Under the pieces are notes generated by a model. That model made no database searches. It saw only the letters and a program-made list of their open reading frames with translations, and had not been told where the DNA came from. This document shows positions 1 to 8,313 of a DNA stretch of 64,000 bases, in pieces; position 1 is the first letter of the stretch; the number at the start of each line of letters is the position of its first letter. The DNA is taken from positions 186,001 to 250,000 of the forward strand of contig JABHEG010000042.1 in the NCBI GenBank assembly GCA_018676675.1. The letters are read 5' to 3'. This DNA is from Lentisphaerota bacterium. Its GTDB lineage: Bacteria; Verrucomicrobiota; Lentisphaeria; Oligosphaerales; JABHEG01. A program made the position numbers and the translations under genes.

Positions 1-47
1 ATCGCCCGAGGACAGATTTTCAAGACAAGAGGTCAGGTTGGCGAGGG

Positions 48-1547
48 TCAGAGCGTGAGTTCCCCGAGGTGCAGATCCAGCCAGGTGTTGAGGCTGGCGA
101 CCGGAGCGGATTCAGGGCGCCCGGCAACGCTGTTTCGGAGTTCTCCCAGCAAGGCGCAACGCTCAGCAAACACATGGTGCTTGTGGATTGTCTCGAAGTT
201 AGTCTGCCGCGCTCGTACGAACGTGTCATCCGGCAGCTCCGGGTACATCTCAACCACGTAGCCTAGCATATCGCGGACAACATCTTCTACGAACTTCGGA
301 TTGCGATGGGCACGGCTCACCACGAAGCACTCGTCCGGCCGTTTGAGGATCTCGTAGGTTTCCGAACTCATGGCGGCCTCGACAATGTGCACCAGGTCTT
401 CGGCGCGCACGTCGGGAGCCGCACTGATTAGCAGTTCGCCGCGGCCCGTCTGGTTGTGAGTTGCGACCGGAACGGCCTCGAAGACCTGCTGAATCTGAAC
501 ATCACTGAATCCTTCATCACGCAATCGGTCCTCGGCGCGCGACCGGAGGAGTTCTTGTGCACAAGGGCACGCTGTCATACCTTCGGCTTCGACGCCGACC
601 AGTTGAACGGTCCTCTGGCGGCTGGCTGCTGCAATGCCGATGAGTTGGTAGATCTCCTGCGAACGCAAGCCGGAGACGGGAGCCCGACGTGACAGAGGGA
701 ACTCGGCCCGGACTCGGACCTCCCCCCGCATAGCTCCTTGTGTCGTCACCAACTGGCGGGCGATATCTGCCGTCATCGTCTCGATGTTCGGTGCCGTGCG
801 CTGCAAGGTCTCGTTCATCGCATCCTCGATGGCCGTGCTGAAGCGGGACATGTGAGCCCCTTTGGCGTCTCGGGCGAGGTCAACCCAGAGATCCATGGAT
901 GCGGAGAGGTACTCGGGGCGTCCGGTGCTGGTCAGGCGGATGATGCGGCTGACATCGGAAAGGCCGACGCGGTCCAGACCGACGGTCACATGCGGCGTTT
1001 CTTCCTGCACGTCCCGAGCGTAACCGGAGAGAAGGCCGTGGGCCAAGGGCCGGACGCCCTGCGTGGACACGTGTGCAGCAAGCTCGGAGACCGTCTTCCC
1101 CATGCTGGGATGGGTCCACTCGGGAGCGACGTCTGCCAGCGGCACCAGGACAAAGGCCCGTTCATGGATCAGTGGGTGAGGTATCTGAAGGTCCGGGAGA
1201 TCGACGATTCTGTCCTCATAGAGGAGGATGTCGACGTCAATCGGGCGTGGACCATAGCGGATTCCTGAGCCAGCATCTCTTCCCATTTGTCGCTCAACAC
1301 GTTTGCAGTGCTTGAGAAGGTCCTCGGGGGAGAGTGAGGTGAGTGCCTGGCAGGCGATATTGAGGAAACGCGGCTGCTGGGCGTAGCCGACGGGGTCTGT
1401 TTCGTAGGTGCGGCTGACCTGAGTGACTTCGACCTGTGGCCGGAGGCGGTTCATCGCTTCGGCGAGATTACTCTCGCGATCCCCCAGGTTCGCTCCCAGT
1501 CCCAGGCATACACGAGCTCGTTCGGGCGATTCTGTCTCACGATGCAT
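48..1547 (-). CDS. FolK-MptA fusion (HPPK + archaeal-type GTP cyclohydrolase)
   Basis: A 499-residue fusion of two pterin enzymes. Residues about 13-160 are 6-hydroxymethyl-7,8-dihydropterin pyrophosphokinase (FolK): LGANLGDRESN near 17, then RYGPRPIDVDILLY at 97-110 and IPHPLIHERAF at 122-132. Residues about 185-497 are a type IB GTP cyclohydrolase that matches archaeal MptA better than bacterial FolE2: AHMSRF at 231-236, EGMTACPCAQ at 322-331 with candidate metal ligand cysteines 327/329, VPVATHNQTGRG, AHRNPKFVED and ETIHKHHVFAER. Known MptA makes 7,8-dihydroneopterin 2',3'-cyclic phosphate from GTP, the first step of methanopterin and some folate routes; FolK pyrophosphorylates the pterin later in the path. 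The frame stays open upstream to 1760, but the ATG at 1547 begins the first conserved domain. Divergent from polB. No folB, folP or mptB homolog is in the window, so the step between the two halves is unknown. Confidence 0.88.
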   Translation of the reverse strand: MHRETESPERARVCLGLGANLGDRESNLAEAMNRLRPQVEVTQVSRTYETDPVGYAQQPRFLNIACQALTSLSPEDLLKHCKRVERQMGRDAGSGIRYGPRPIDVDILLYEDRIVDLPDLQIPHPLIHERAFVLVPLADVAPEWTHPSMGKTVSELAAHVSTQGVRPLAHGLLSGYARDVQEETPHVTVGLDRVGLSDVSRIIRLTSTGRPEYLSASMDLWVDLARDAKGAHMSRFSTAIEDAMNETLQRTAPNIETMTADIARQLVTTQGAMRGEVRVRAEFPLSRRAPVSGLRSQEIYQLIGIAAASRQRTVQLVGVEAEGMTACPCAQELLRSRAEDRLRDEGFSDVQIQQVFEAVPVATHNQTGRGELLISAAPDVRAEDLVHIVEAAMSSETYEILKRPDECFVVSRAHRNPKFVEDVVRDMLGYVVEMYPELPDDTFVRARQTNFETIHKHHVFAERCALLGELRNSVAGRPESAPVASLNTWLDLHLGELTL

Positions 1548-1596
1548 ACGCGACCTGATTCCGTACTGAGTTCGTCGTTCGAGCTTCTTCTCATGT

Positions 1597-1626
1597 ACTA
1601 TGCCCAACGAACCGGTCGCCCGCCAA
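1597..1626 (-). promoter_or_regulatory. Candidate sigma70 promoter for the FolK-MptA gene
   Basis: Read on the minus strand, TTGGCG (1626-1621) and CATAGT (1602-1597) are separated by 18 bases, each matching 4 of 6 consensus positions. The start point would be near 1590, giving a leader of about 43 bases to the ATG at 1547. This supports starting translation at 1547 instead of further upstream. Prediction by eye only. Confidence 0.35.
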
Positions 1627-1765
1627 CCGCTACCGGTCGTCATCTGCCTGCCTGAGTGGGCTTGCGCGTCGTGATTGGCGAGGGCAGATTCATTGAGACC
1701 CGGGCCGATTACCCCACTGCCGCCCGTTGAATTGAGGACGGTCTGCCATCGACGACGCAAACACA

Positions 1766-4171
1766 GTGTGCCGAGACTCTTCCGGCGAGGCCTCCTATCG
1801 GGAATACCGGGGGTTCCTGGTGCATGTTTACCAGCAGGACCGGAACGGTCGAACGGCCGTCTACGGTGTCGGGCGGGGGGAAGACGGTTCCACCTTCGGC
1901 TTCATTGACCGACGTCCTGCGCCCACTTTCTACACTCGTCGTGCTGACCGCGAATCCGTGGGAGCGATGGTGTGTGAGCGAGGAGAAGCGTCTCTGAATA
2001 GTTCGGACCTCTGCACCATTCGGGGGGAGCCCGTAGACGCGGTCACTGCCAGGAGTGTACGTCTCCTCCGAGGGGCTTCGGATCGCCTTCGGGAAGAAGG
2101 TATCCTCACGTACGAAGCTGACATCGCATTTCACCGGTGCTTCCGTCTGCAGCAGGACCTCCGCGGCCCCGTTGTGATCAGAGGTCCAGTACAGCGGGGA
2201 ACGCGGGTTGATCATGTTTTCGTCAACCCGGAGATCCGGCCATCTGAAACGACAACGTCGCTTCGTGTGCTTGCCCTGGACATCGAGACGACGCCTGAAC
2301 ATGACCTCGTCACAGCCGTGTCTCTTGTGCTTTTCGCGACCGGTGGAACCGAGGACGTTGAGGAGGTGCACGTGACCGGGGGGAGGGAGACCGACGATCC
2401 CTCCTTCCTGCGGTGTCACACCGATGAGAAGGCCATGTTGACAGCCGTTCGTGAGCGCATCACCGAGATGGATCCTGACATCGTGACCGGATGGAACGTG
2501 ATCGATTTCGATCTGCGGGTTCTAGTTGAACGCTTCACGAAGCTTGGGCTCGCCTGTCGCTTGGGACGGACGCGTGATGAGGCTTACGTCCGGAAGGGGG
2601 AACGATTTGGCGGGAGTATGGCAATCCTCCGTGGGCGCCAGGTTGTCGATGCCATGCATCTGATTCGGCGTTCGACGCGGCGTTTTGATGATTACCGACT
2701 CGGGACCGTGGCTCAGGAGATTCTCGGCCGAGGCAAACTCCTCGGCGGTGACAGTGGTATTGAGGGGGGCGTGGAGGCCATAGAACAGGCACGCCGAGAG
2801 GACCGCGCCCTGTTTGCTTCCTACTGCCTTGAAGACTCCAGACTGGTCCGTGACATTCTCTGTGAGGAGGGACTCCTGGCACTGACCCTCAAGCGAAGTG
2901 TATTGACAGGGCTGCCGATCGAGCGTGCGTGGGGAAGCGTGTCGGCTTTCGATTTCCTGTATCTGGGGGAGCTTCACCGGAGAGGAATGGTCGCCCCAAC
3001 GGCTGATCCAGAAGGGGGGGATGGTAGCGGAGCGCCGGGCGGCCTCGTTTTGACGCCAAAGGCCGGGCTCTACCGACACATCCTTGTTTTTGACTTCAAG
3101 AGCCTCTACCCCTCGCTGATTCGGACATTCAACCTTGATCCCCTTTCCCATGCCCGGGCTGAGGGAGCCCCCGAGAACGACGTTATTTCGGCCCCCAATG
3201 GAGCGCGATTCCACCGTGACTCCGGAATCCTCCCGAGCATCCTTGATGTATTCTTCGCTCGGCGCGATGAGGCGAAGCGTTTGGGGGACGACAATGCGTC
3301 CTTCGCTTACAAGATCGTGATGAACTCGTTCTATGGCGTGCTTGGGACGCGAGCCTGTCGTTTTGGGTCGAGTCGTCTGGCTGGGGCGATTACCTCGTTC
3401 GGTCATCTCGTCTTGCGGTGGTGTCGGACGTGGCTCGAGGAACGCGGTCACACCGTACTCTACGGGGACACCGATTCACTTTTTGTTGATCCAGGGATGA
3501 CTCCGAGCACAACCGCTGCGGGTGCTCTCGCCCTTGGGGCGAAGATAGCCGAAGAGGTGAACGTAGCTCTGCAGGCTCACGTCCAGGATACGTATGGGCT
3601 GGAGTCCAAGCTGGAACTGGAATTCGAGAAGTACTACGAGGCGTTTCTGATGCCGCCCTCAAGAGGGGATGCCGAGAAGGGGCGGGCGAAAGGCTACGCA
3701 GGGTGGCGGGTCGACGGGAACGGAGGAATGTTGGAGATCGTTGGGATGGAGGCCGTGCGCAGTGATTGGACGGACATGGCTCATCGCCTCCAGCGCGAAC
3801 TCCTGTCCCGGATTTTCAGCGGGGTGTCTGCCGCGGACATCGAGTCGTTTGTGGCGACGTGGGTGCAGGAACTGAAGGCCGGGCATTTCGACGAGGAATT
3901 GGTCTACCGCCGTCGCCTGCGCAAACCGGTGGAGTCATACCAGAAGACGACCCCACCCCATGTGAAAGCGGCCCGGCTCCTTGAGCGCCCGTCCGGGACG
4001 ATTCGCTACCTCATGACGCTCCATGGTCCGCAACCGGTCAGCTTGGTGTCATCGCCTCTGGACTACGGGCACTACATCAGCAAACAGGTGGGACCACTGG
4101 TGCGGATGATTGCCGCGGTGAGCGCAGTGGACGCCGAGGCTGCCATTCGTGGAGAACTGCGGCTCCTCTGA
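1766..4171 (+). CDS. polB: DNA polymerase II, family B
   Basis: An 801-residue family B replicative-type polymerase, close in length to E. coli Pol II (783). All six motifs are intact: exonuclease I LDIETT (D172, E174), exonuclease II NVIDFDL (244-250), exonuclease III YCLED (353-357), and polymerase motifs A DFKSLYPSLI (443-452), B KIVMNSFYG (516-524) and C YGDTDS (566-571, catalytic D568 and D570). It should therefore both polymerise and proofread. In bacteria that have it, Pol II acts mainly in damage tolerance and replication restart. It starts with GTG at 1766, with no strong ribosome site; no better start keeps the N-terminal domain. It runs convergent with the phosphate transporter gene, 7 bases away. 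No lexA box was recognised upstream. Confidence 0.93.
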   Translation: MCRDSSGEASYREYRGFLVHVYQQDRNGRTAVYGVGRGEDGSTFGFIDRRPAPTFYTRRADRESVGAMVCERGEASLNSSDLCTIRGEPVDAVTARSVRLLRGASDRLREEGILTYEADIAFHRCFRLQQDLRGPVVIRGPVQRGTRVDHVFVNPEIRPSETTTSLRVLALDIETTPEHDLVTAVSLVLFATGGTEDVEEVHVTGGRETDDPSFLRCHTDEKAMLTAVRERITEMDPDIVTGWNVIDFDLRVLVERFTKLGLACRLGRTRDEAYVRKGERFGGSMAILRGRQVVDAMHLIRRSTRRFDDYRLGTVAQEILGRGKLLGGDSGIEGGVEAIEQARREDRALFASYCLEDSRLVRDILCEEGLLALTLKRSVLTGLPIERAWGSVSAFDFLYLGELHRRGMVAPTADPEGGDGSGAPGGLVLTPKAGLYRHILVFDFKSLYPSLIRTFNLDPLSHARAEGAPENDVISAPNGARFHRDSGILPSILDVFFARRDEAKRLGDDNASFAYKIVMNSFYGVLGTRACRFGSSRLAGAITSFGHLVLRWCRTWLEERGHTVLYGDTDSLFVDPGMTPSTTAAGALALGAKIAEEVNVALQAHVQDTYGLESKLELEFEKYYEAFLMPPSRGDAEKGRAKGYAGWRVDGNGGMLEIVGMEAVRSDWTDMAHRLQRELLSRIFSGVSAADIESFVATWVQELKAGHFDEELVYRRRLRKPVESYQKTTPPHVKAARLLERPSGTIRYLMTLHGPQPVSLVSSPLDYGHYISKQVGPLVRMIAAVSAVDAEAAIRGELRLL

Positions 4172-4178
4172 GCGGAAT

Positions 4179-6638
4179 CTACTCGGACGGACCGACGGTG
4201 AAGCGGTGAGGACGGATCTCTCCCGCACGTTCCGCGATGTTCGTCAGATGGTCGCCGATACGTTCCAGGTTGGCCACAACTTCGACGAACGCGACACCGG
4301 AAGGAACCGTGCACTTGCCTTTGCCCAGGCGTTTGACATGGTTGTCATGGCAGGCGACGGAGAGCTCGTTTACCTGGCCTTCGAGTTTGAGCACATTGGC
4401 GACCGCTTCTTCTCCCCCTTCGCTGAGAGCAATCACCACATACTTCGCCTGCTCGTCAATCAGAGCAACGAGATGGTCGAGTTCCGCCTGGGCGGATTTC
4501 GACAGCTTCTCCTTGACGTTTGCCAGCTCAACGGCAAGCTCCAGCAAGTTCTCGGCCCGGTCGCCGATACGTTCGGCATCGTTGACACAGTGGATCAACA
4601 GCGGCACAACCTGAGCCTGTTCCTCGGTGAGCTCGCGCTGCGTGAGTTTGACCAGATACTCGCTGATTTCGCTCTGCGTGCGGTCGATACGTTCTTCTTC
4701 TCGAGCCAGGTCTTCATGCTTTGAGAGCTTGAGTGTTCTCACCGTACCATAGGAATCGGAGGCGAGCTTCCAGGCGGCTTTGGTCATCTCCTCCATTGCC
4801 GTGATCGCCTGCTGGAGGGCCAGTGGGGGCGTGTCGAGCAGGTGCGGCTCCAGGGGTTGGATGGCATCTTCGTCTTCCACGATGGGGACTGCCTTCTGAC
4901 AGAGCCAGGCGATCAATGGAACCAGAGGGATGAACAGGACGACATTGAAGACATTGAACAGCGTATGGGCGGAGGCCACGTGGCGGCCGACGTTCTCTCC
5001 TGAGAAGACAGCTCCCGCGGTGATCTGCTCCACGATAGCCATGAACAGGGGAACGCCGTCGATGCGGATGATGTAGAAGCCGAGCACCATGTACAGAGCT
5101 CCGAAGACGTTGAAGATGGTGTGCGCTATGGCCGACTGGCGAGCCGTCTTATTCGTGCCGATGGAAGCCAGCAGAGCGGTGATGGTCGTCCCGATATTGT
5201 CTCCCAGGATGATTGGTACGGCGGTGTAGAAGTTGAGCAGGCCGCTTGTTGCCAGCACGATTGTGAGCCCGATGGTTGCCGAACTGCTCTGCACCACCAT
5301 CGTCATTGCGGTGCCAATCCCGATGGCGCCGAGTACGGGGCCAAGAGGCATGAGGCCACCGGCTACCGCGGGTTGGCAGTCGAACATACTGAAGAAGCTG
5401 ATGAACGAGGGGAACTTTGCGATTGCCTTGAGCTGAGTGGACATCATGGTCATGCCGAGGAAGAGGAGCCCGAATCCGAAAATCGCTTGAGCCATGTGCT
5501 TGGTGGTGGTCTTTTTGGCGGTCAGCGCCATGGCCACACCGATGGCGATTGCCGGCAGAGCAAGGCCGTTGAGCTTGAACGAGACCATCTGCCCTGTCAC
5601 GGTGGTACCGATGTTCGCGCCGAAGATGATCCCAATCGCCTGGTTGAGCGAGAGCAACCCGGCATTCACGAAGCCCACGACCATGACGGTACATGCACTG
5701 GAAGACTGGATGAGGCCTGTGATGACGGTTCCCGCCGCGACGGCAGTGAAGCGGTTTGCGGTGAAAAAGTGCAACAAGCTCTTCAGCCGTGGTCCGGCGA
5801 CCTGTTGCAGGCCGTCACTCATGAACTTCATGCCGAGAATGAAGATTCCCAAGCCGCCGAGAACTGCCACGAGCAAGCCGCCACGGTTGAGCGCCATGGC
5901 CTCGAACTCAATGCCGCGTGAGAAGTAGCAGCGTTCAGGGTCAGCCACTTCAGCAAGGACCTTGTAGTGTCCGGTCGCTTTTGCATCCGTGTGGAGCTGA
6001 GCTTCGGCGATGCCGTCTTCATCCGTCTTGCCGGGCTTGGAGGATAGCTTCCCTTTCTTGCCTGGCTTGTCGACCAACGTAAAGAAGACGGGGACGCCCG
6101 CGACGGGCTGACCGGTCTTGTCCGTTACTCGCAGCGTAATCGGTGCATCAAGGGTGTTCCCAGACAGGACTTCCTGCTTGTTCCCGCTTGCCTCAATGCC
6201 TGCGATGAAGCGGATGGTGGCACTGGGCTTGAGCTCCGAGTTCGGGACTGAAACCTTCAGGTACTGGTCGCCGAAGCGTTCTCCGAAGCGTACGGTCGTG
6301 GCTGCCATTCCGCCGCTGTCGGTCTCGACTTCGTCTTCCCCGGTGACCTCCAGACCACCGGTCCCTACTGGCTCGAAGCGGACCTTGACACCCGCAATCG
6401 CGTATTGCTTACCTTTGCCGCCCAGCAAGCCGGGAACACGTTTACTCAGGACCTCAACGACGACAGGTTTTGCGCAGTCGGCCCCGATGGCGCCCGTCTG
6501 GTTCTTGCCGCTCACGACGACCAGCTTGGCGGGATCGTGTGACGTCACTCTGTCGCAGCCGCAGAGCGTCAACCCAAGGGCAAGAACGGAGAGGGCACGG
6601 AGAGCTGCCGGGAGGAGTCCCAAACGTGTAGTCGTCAA
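4179..6638 (-). CDS. Na/Pi cotransporter with N-terminal Ig-like region and C-terminal PhoU domain
   Basis: An 819-residue protein in three parts. It starts with a lipoprotein-like signal (hydrophobic run then LCGC near residue 28). About 220 residues of Ig/Big-like beta domains follow, with GKPV-like strands such as DKTGQPVAGVPVFF. From about residue 255 a NptA/YjbB-type Na+/phosphate symporter begins, with the duplicated signature QSSSA seen twice (GLIQSSSACT and VVQSSSATIG) and repeated FGANIGTT / LGDNIGTT. The last 210 residues are a PhoU-like helical domain. The family moves phosphate with sodium; the PhoU tail may gate transport. The extracellular Ig-like front joined to the transporter is unusual for E. 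coli-type YjbB. Start is TTG at 6638, with AGAAGGGA about 9 bases upstream; no ATG is near. Confidence 0.88.
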   Translation of the reverse strand: MTTTRLGLLPAALRALSVLALGLTLCGCDRVTSHDPAKLVVVSGKNQTGAIGADCAKPVVVEVLSKRVPGLLGGKGKQYAIAGVKVRFEPVGTGGLEVTGEDEVETDSGGMAATTVRFGERFGDQYLKVSVPNSELKPSATIRFIAGIEASGNKQEVLSGNTLDAPITLRVTDKTGQPVAGVPVFFTLVDKPGKKGKLSSKPGKTDEDGIAEAQLHTDAKATGHYKVLAEVADPERCYFSRGIEFEAMALNRGGLLVAVLGGLGIFILGMKFMSDGLQQVAGPRLKSLLHFFTANRFTAVAAGTVITGLIQSSSACTVMVVGFVNAGLLSLNQAIGIIFGANIGTTVTGQMVSFKLNGLALPAIAIGVAMALTAKKTTTKHMAQAIFGFGLLFLGMTMMSTQLKAIAKFPSFISFFSMFDCQPAVAGGLMPLGPVLGAIGIGTAMTMVVQSSSATIGLTIVLATSGLLNFYTAVPIILGDNIGTTITALLASIGTNKTARQSAIAHTIFNVFGALYMVLGFYIIRIDGVPLFMAIVEQITAGAVFSGENVGRHVASAHTLFNVFNVVLFIPLVPLIAWLCQKAVPIVEDEDAIQPLEPHLLDTPPLALQQAITAMEEMTKAAWKLASDSYGTVRTLKLSKHEDLAREEERIDRTQSEISEYLVKLTQRELTEEQAQVVPLLIHCVNDAERIGDRAENLLELAVELANVKEKLSKSAQAELDHLVALIDEQAKYVVIALSEGGEEAVANVLKLEGQVNELSVACHDNHVKRLGKGKCTVPSGVAFVEVVANLERIGDHLTNIAERAGEIRPHRFTVGPSE

Positions 6639-6696
6639 GGCTATAGTCCCTTCTTCCAGGCAGTCTGTTGCTCGGACGTGGCGACGCTGGGAAAGA

Positions 6697-8313
6697 CTAC
6701 TCCTTCGTTGGAGCGTCCTCCGTCTCGTCGTCGTCTCTCGTTTCGAAACGCAGGTCGCCCTTGGTGGCCCCCAGTGCCGCCATCAGTCGTGCGCGCAGAC
6801 CGGGAGAGAACCGTTTGGCCGTCTCGATCTTCACAACATGTCGCTTCATCTGCTTGTATGGCGGCAGTCCCCGGCGCTTCTTCGTGCTTTCCCCAATGTC
6901 GACAAGGTACTTATGCCAGAGCTTTTCAGCCATGCGTTCATAGGTATAGGCCTGGTCATCGTCACCGATTGCGAGTGCGTGGCAGGATTGGAGTATGAAG
7001 CCCTGGATGGTTCCCTGGGCCTGGTTGTAGGTTGCCAGCGCCATGTCAACCGCGAGCTCCTCGAGGACGAATCTCTCCACGTCGCCCTTGAAACGGTCCG
7101 GGAACTCCTTCTTGCCCTTCTTGAAGTACTCCCTGGATTTGGCTTTCTGACCGAACGTGTACAGCACGACTGACGCGTCAACCAGGAAGTTCATGTAGGC
7201 GCCACGAATGACTCGTGGCTCATATTTTTCGATGGCGGTGAGATAGCTCTGGTCGACGGTGTCCACGATCGCTGTGTTTGGTGTCATCTCAAGGTGCTGA
7301 ATCTCTTTGATGTAGACCAGGCGACCACCCTTGAATGCAGCGCTCAGGGACTGGAAGATCATGCGGTCGCACTCAATCGAGATCTCCTTGTCTGCCGTAT
7401 CGAGGCCACGACGAGCCCAGTAGATGGCATGGGCCTCAGGCAGGCGCCAGTCCAGATTCGGGAACTGCTCGTTCACGGAAAGGATGATATCGGGGAGCAG
7501 CTTGTAGGTCTGTACCATCCAGCGGCGTCGCAGGTAGAGTTCCAGCGGATCCCGCAGTTCCTCTTTCTCCAACTCCTCGGCCAGCTCTTCGGGCAACTCT
7601 CCTTTGATGCGGAACTGGTCCTCAATATCGCTGAGAGTCTGACCACGGCTCTCGATGATTCGCCAAAGCGCCGCATCGTCCTCGATAGTCTCGCGCAATC
7701 CCTCGACGTCATGTGGACTGTCGGCCAGCGCTTGCCAGTCGGGCGGGTAGTCGCCGAACAGCTGGATCATCTGTTTGGCCATCTCGGTCTTGTAGTGCCG
7801 ATTGGCGTCGTCCAGGTCTTTCCCCAGTTTATGCTGGTAGATCCAGCCGAGCTCACGGAACAGCTTCGGGTCCCCGGGGTTGTAGACCAGGGCTTCATCA
7901 CGGATCAGCTCAATGCCTCTGCGGACCCAGCGCCAGCGGTCCTCGAAACTGCTGAACGTCACGGAGATGTTGTAGGACATGTTCCAGGCCAGGAATGCGT
8001 GAGCTCCGGTGAAGCGGGGCTGCAGTTTCACAATCCACGATGCCAGCTGAACCAGCTCAAAGTAATTTCCGCGTTCCTGCATCCGGGTGGAACGCAGCCA
8101 CAGCCAATCTGCGACCAGGCCACGGAAACCACCGAGGGCAACTGTCGTGAAGGCGACAATCGGGGGGGCGTTCTTGAGCGGCTCGGTATCGGTGAGCTGT
8201 TCTGACACGCGGATATCGTTCATCGCGTCTCGCACATGGGAGACCGCGATAGCCAGCACACAAAACAGGGCGACACTGGCCAGCAGGACTAAAAGAGACC
8301 GAGGAGATTTCAT
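6697..8313 (-). CDS. Membrane-anchored conserved protein, function unknown
   Basis: 538 residues. One N-terminal hydrophobic segment (SLLVLLASVALFCVLAIAV) anchors it or serves as a signal; the rest is soluble, helical and rich in W and charged residues (for example ADWLWLRSTRMQERGNYFEL and FLAWNMSYNISVTF), resembling TPR-like helical repeats, though no canonical TPR was confirmed. I do not recognise a named family. The ATG at 8313 overlaps the stop of the upstream permease gene in an ATGA arrangement, which fixes the start and implies translational coupling, so the two products probably work together, perhaps as an accessory of the permease. The Na/Pi transporter follows 58 bases downstream in the same direction. 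Confidence 0.75.
   Translation of the reverse strand: MKSPRSLLVLLASVALFCVLAIAVSHVRDAMNDIRVSEQLTDTEPLKNAPPIVAFTTVALGGFRGLVADWLWLRSTRMQERGNYFELVQLASWIVKLQPRFTGAHAFLAWNMSYNISVTFSSFEDRWRWVRRGIELIRDEALVYNPGDPKLFRELGWIYQHKLGKDLDDANRHYKTEMAKQMIQLFGDYPPDWQALADSPHDVEGLRETIEDDAALWRIIESRGQTLSDIEDQFRIKGELPEELAEELEKEELRDPLELYLRRRWMVQTYKLLPDIILSVNEQFPNLDWRLPEAHAIYWARRGLDTADKEISIECDRMIFQSLSAAFKGGRLVYIKEIQHLEMTPNTAIVDTVDQSYLTAIEKYEPRVIRGAYMNFLVDASVVLYTFGQKAKSREYFKKGKKEFPDRFKGDVERFVLEELAVDMALATYNQAQGTIQGFILQSCHALAIGDDDQAYTYERMAEKLWHKYLVDIGESTKKRRGLPPYKQMKRHVVKIETAKRFSPGLRARLMAALGATKGDLRFETRDDDETEDAPTKE

Noticed and set aside
738..1268. 176-residue plus-strand frame within the FolK-MptA gene
   Set aside because: Shadow of a well-supported gene on the other strand.
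5121..5921. 266-residue plus-strand frame inside the Na/Pi transporter
   Set aside because: Antisense to conserved QSSSA membrane repeats. The translation is a His/Glu/Gly-rich string with no fold.
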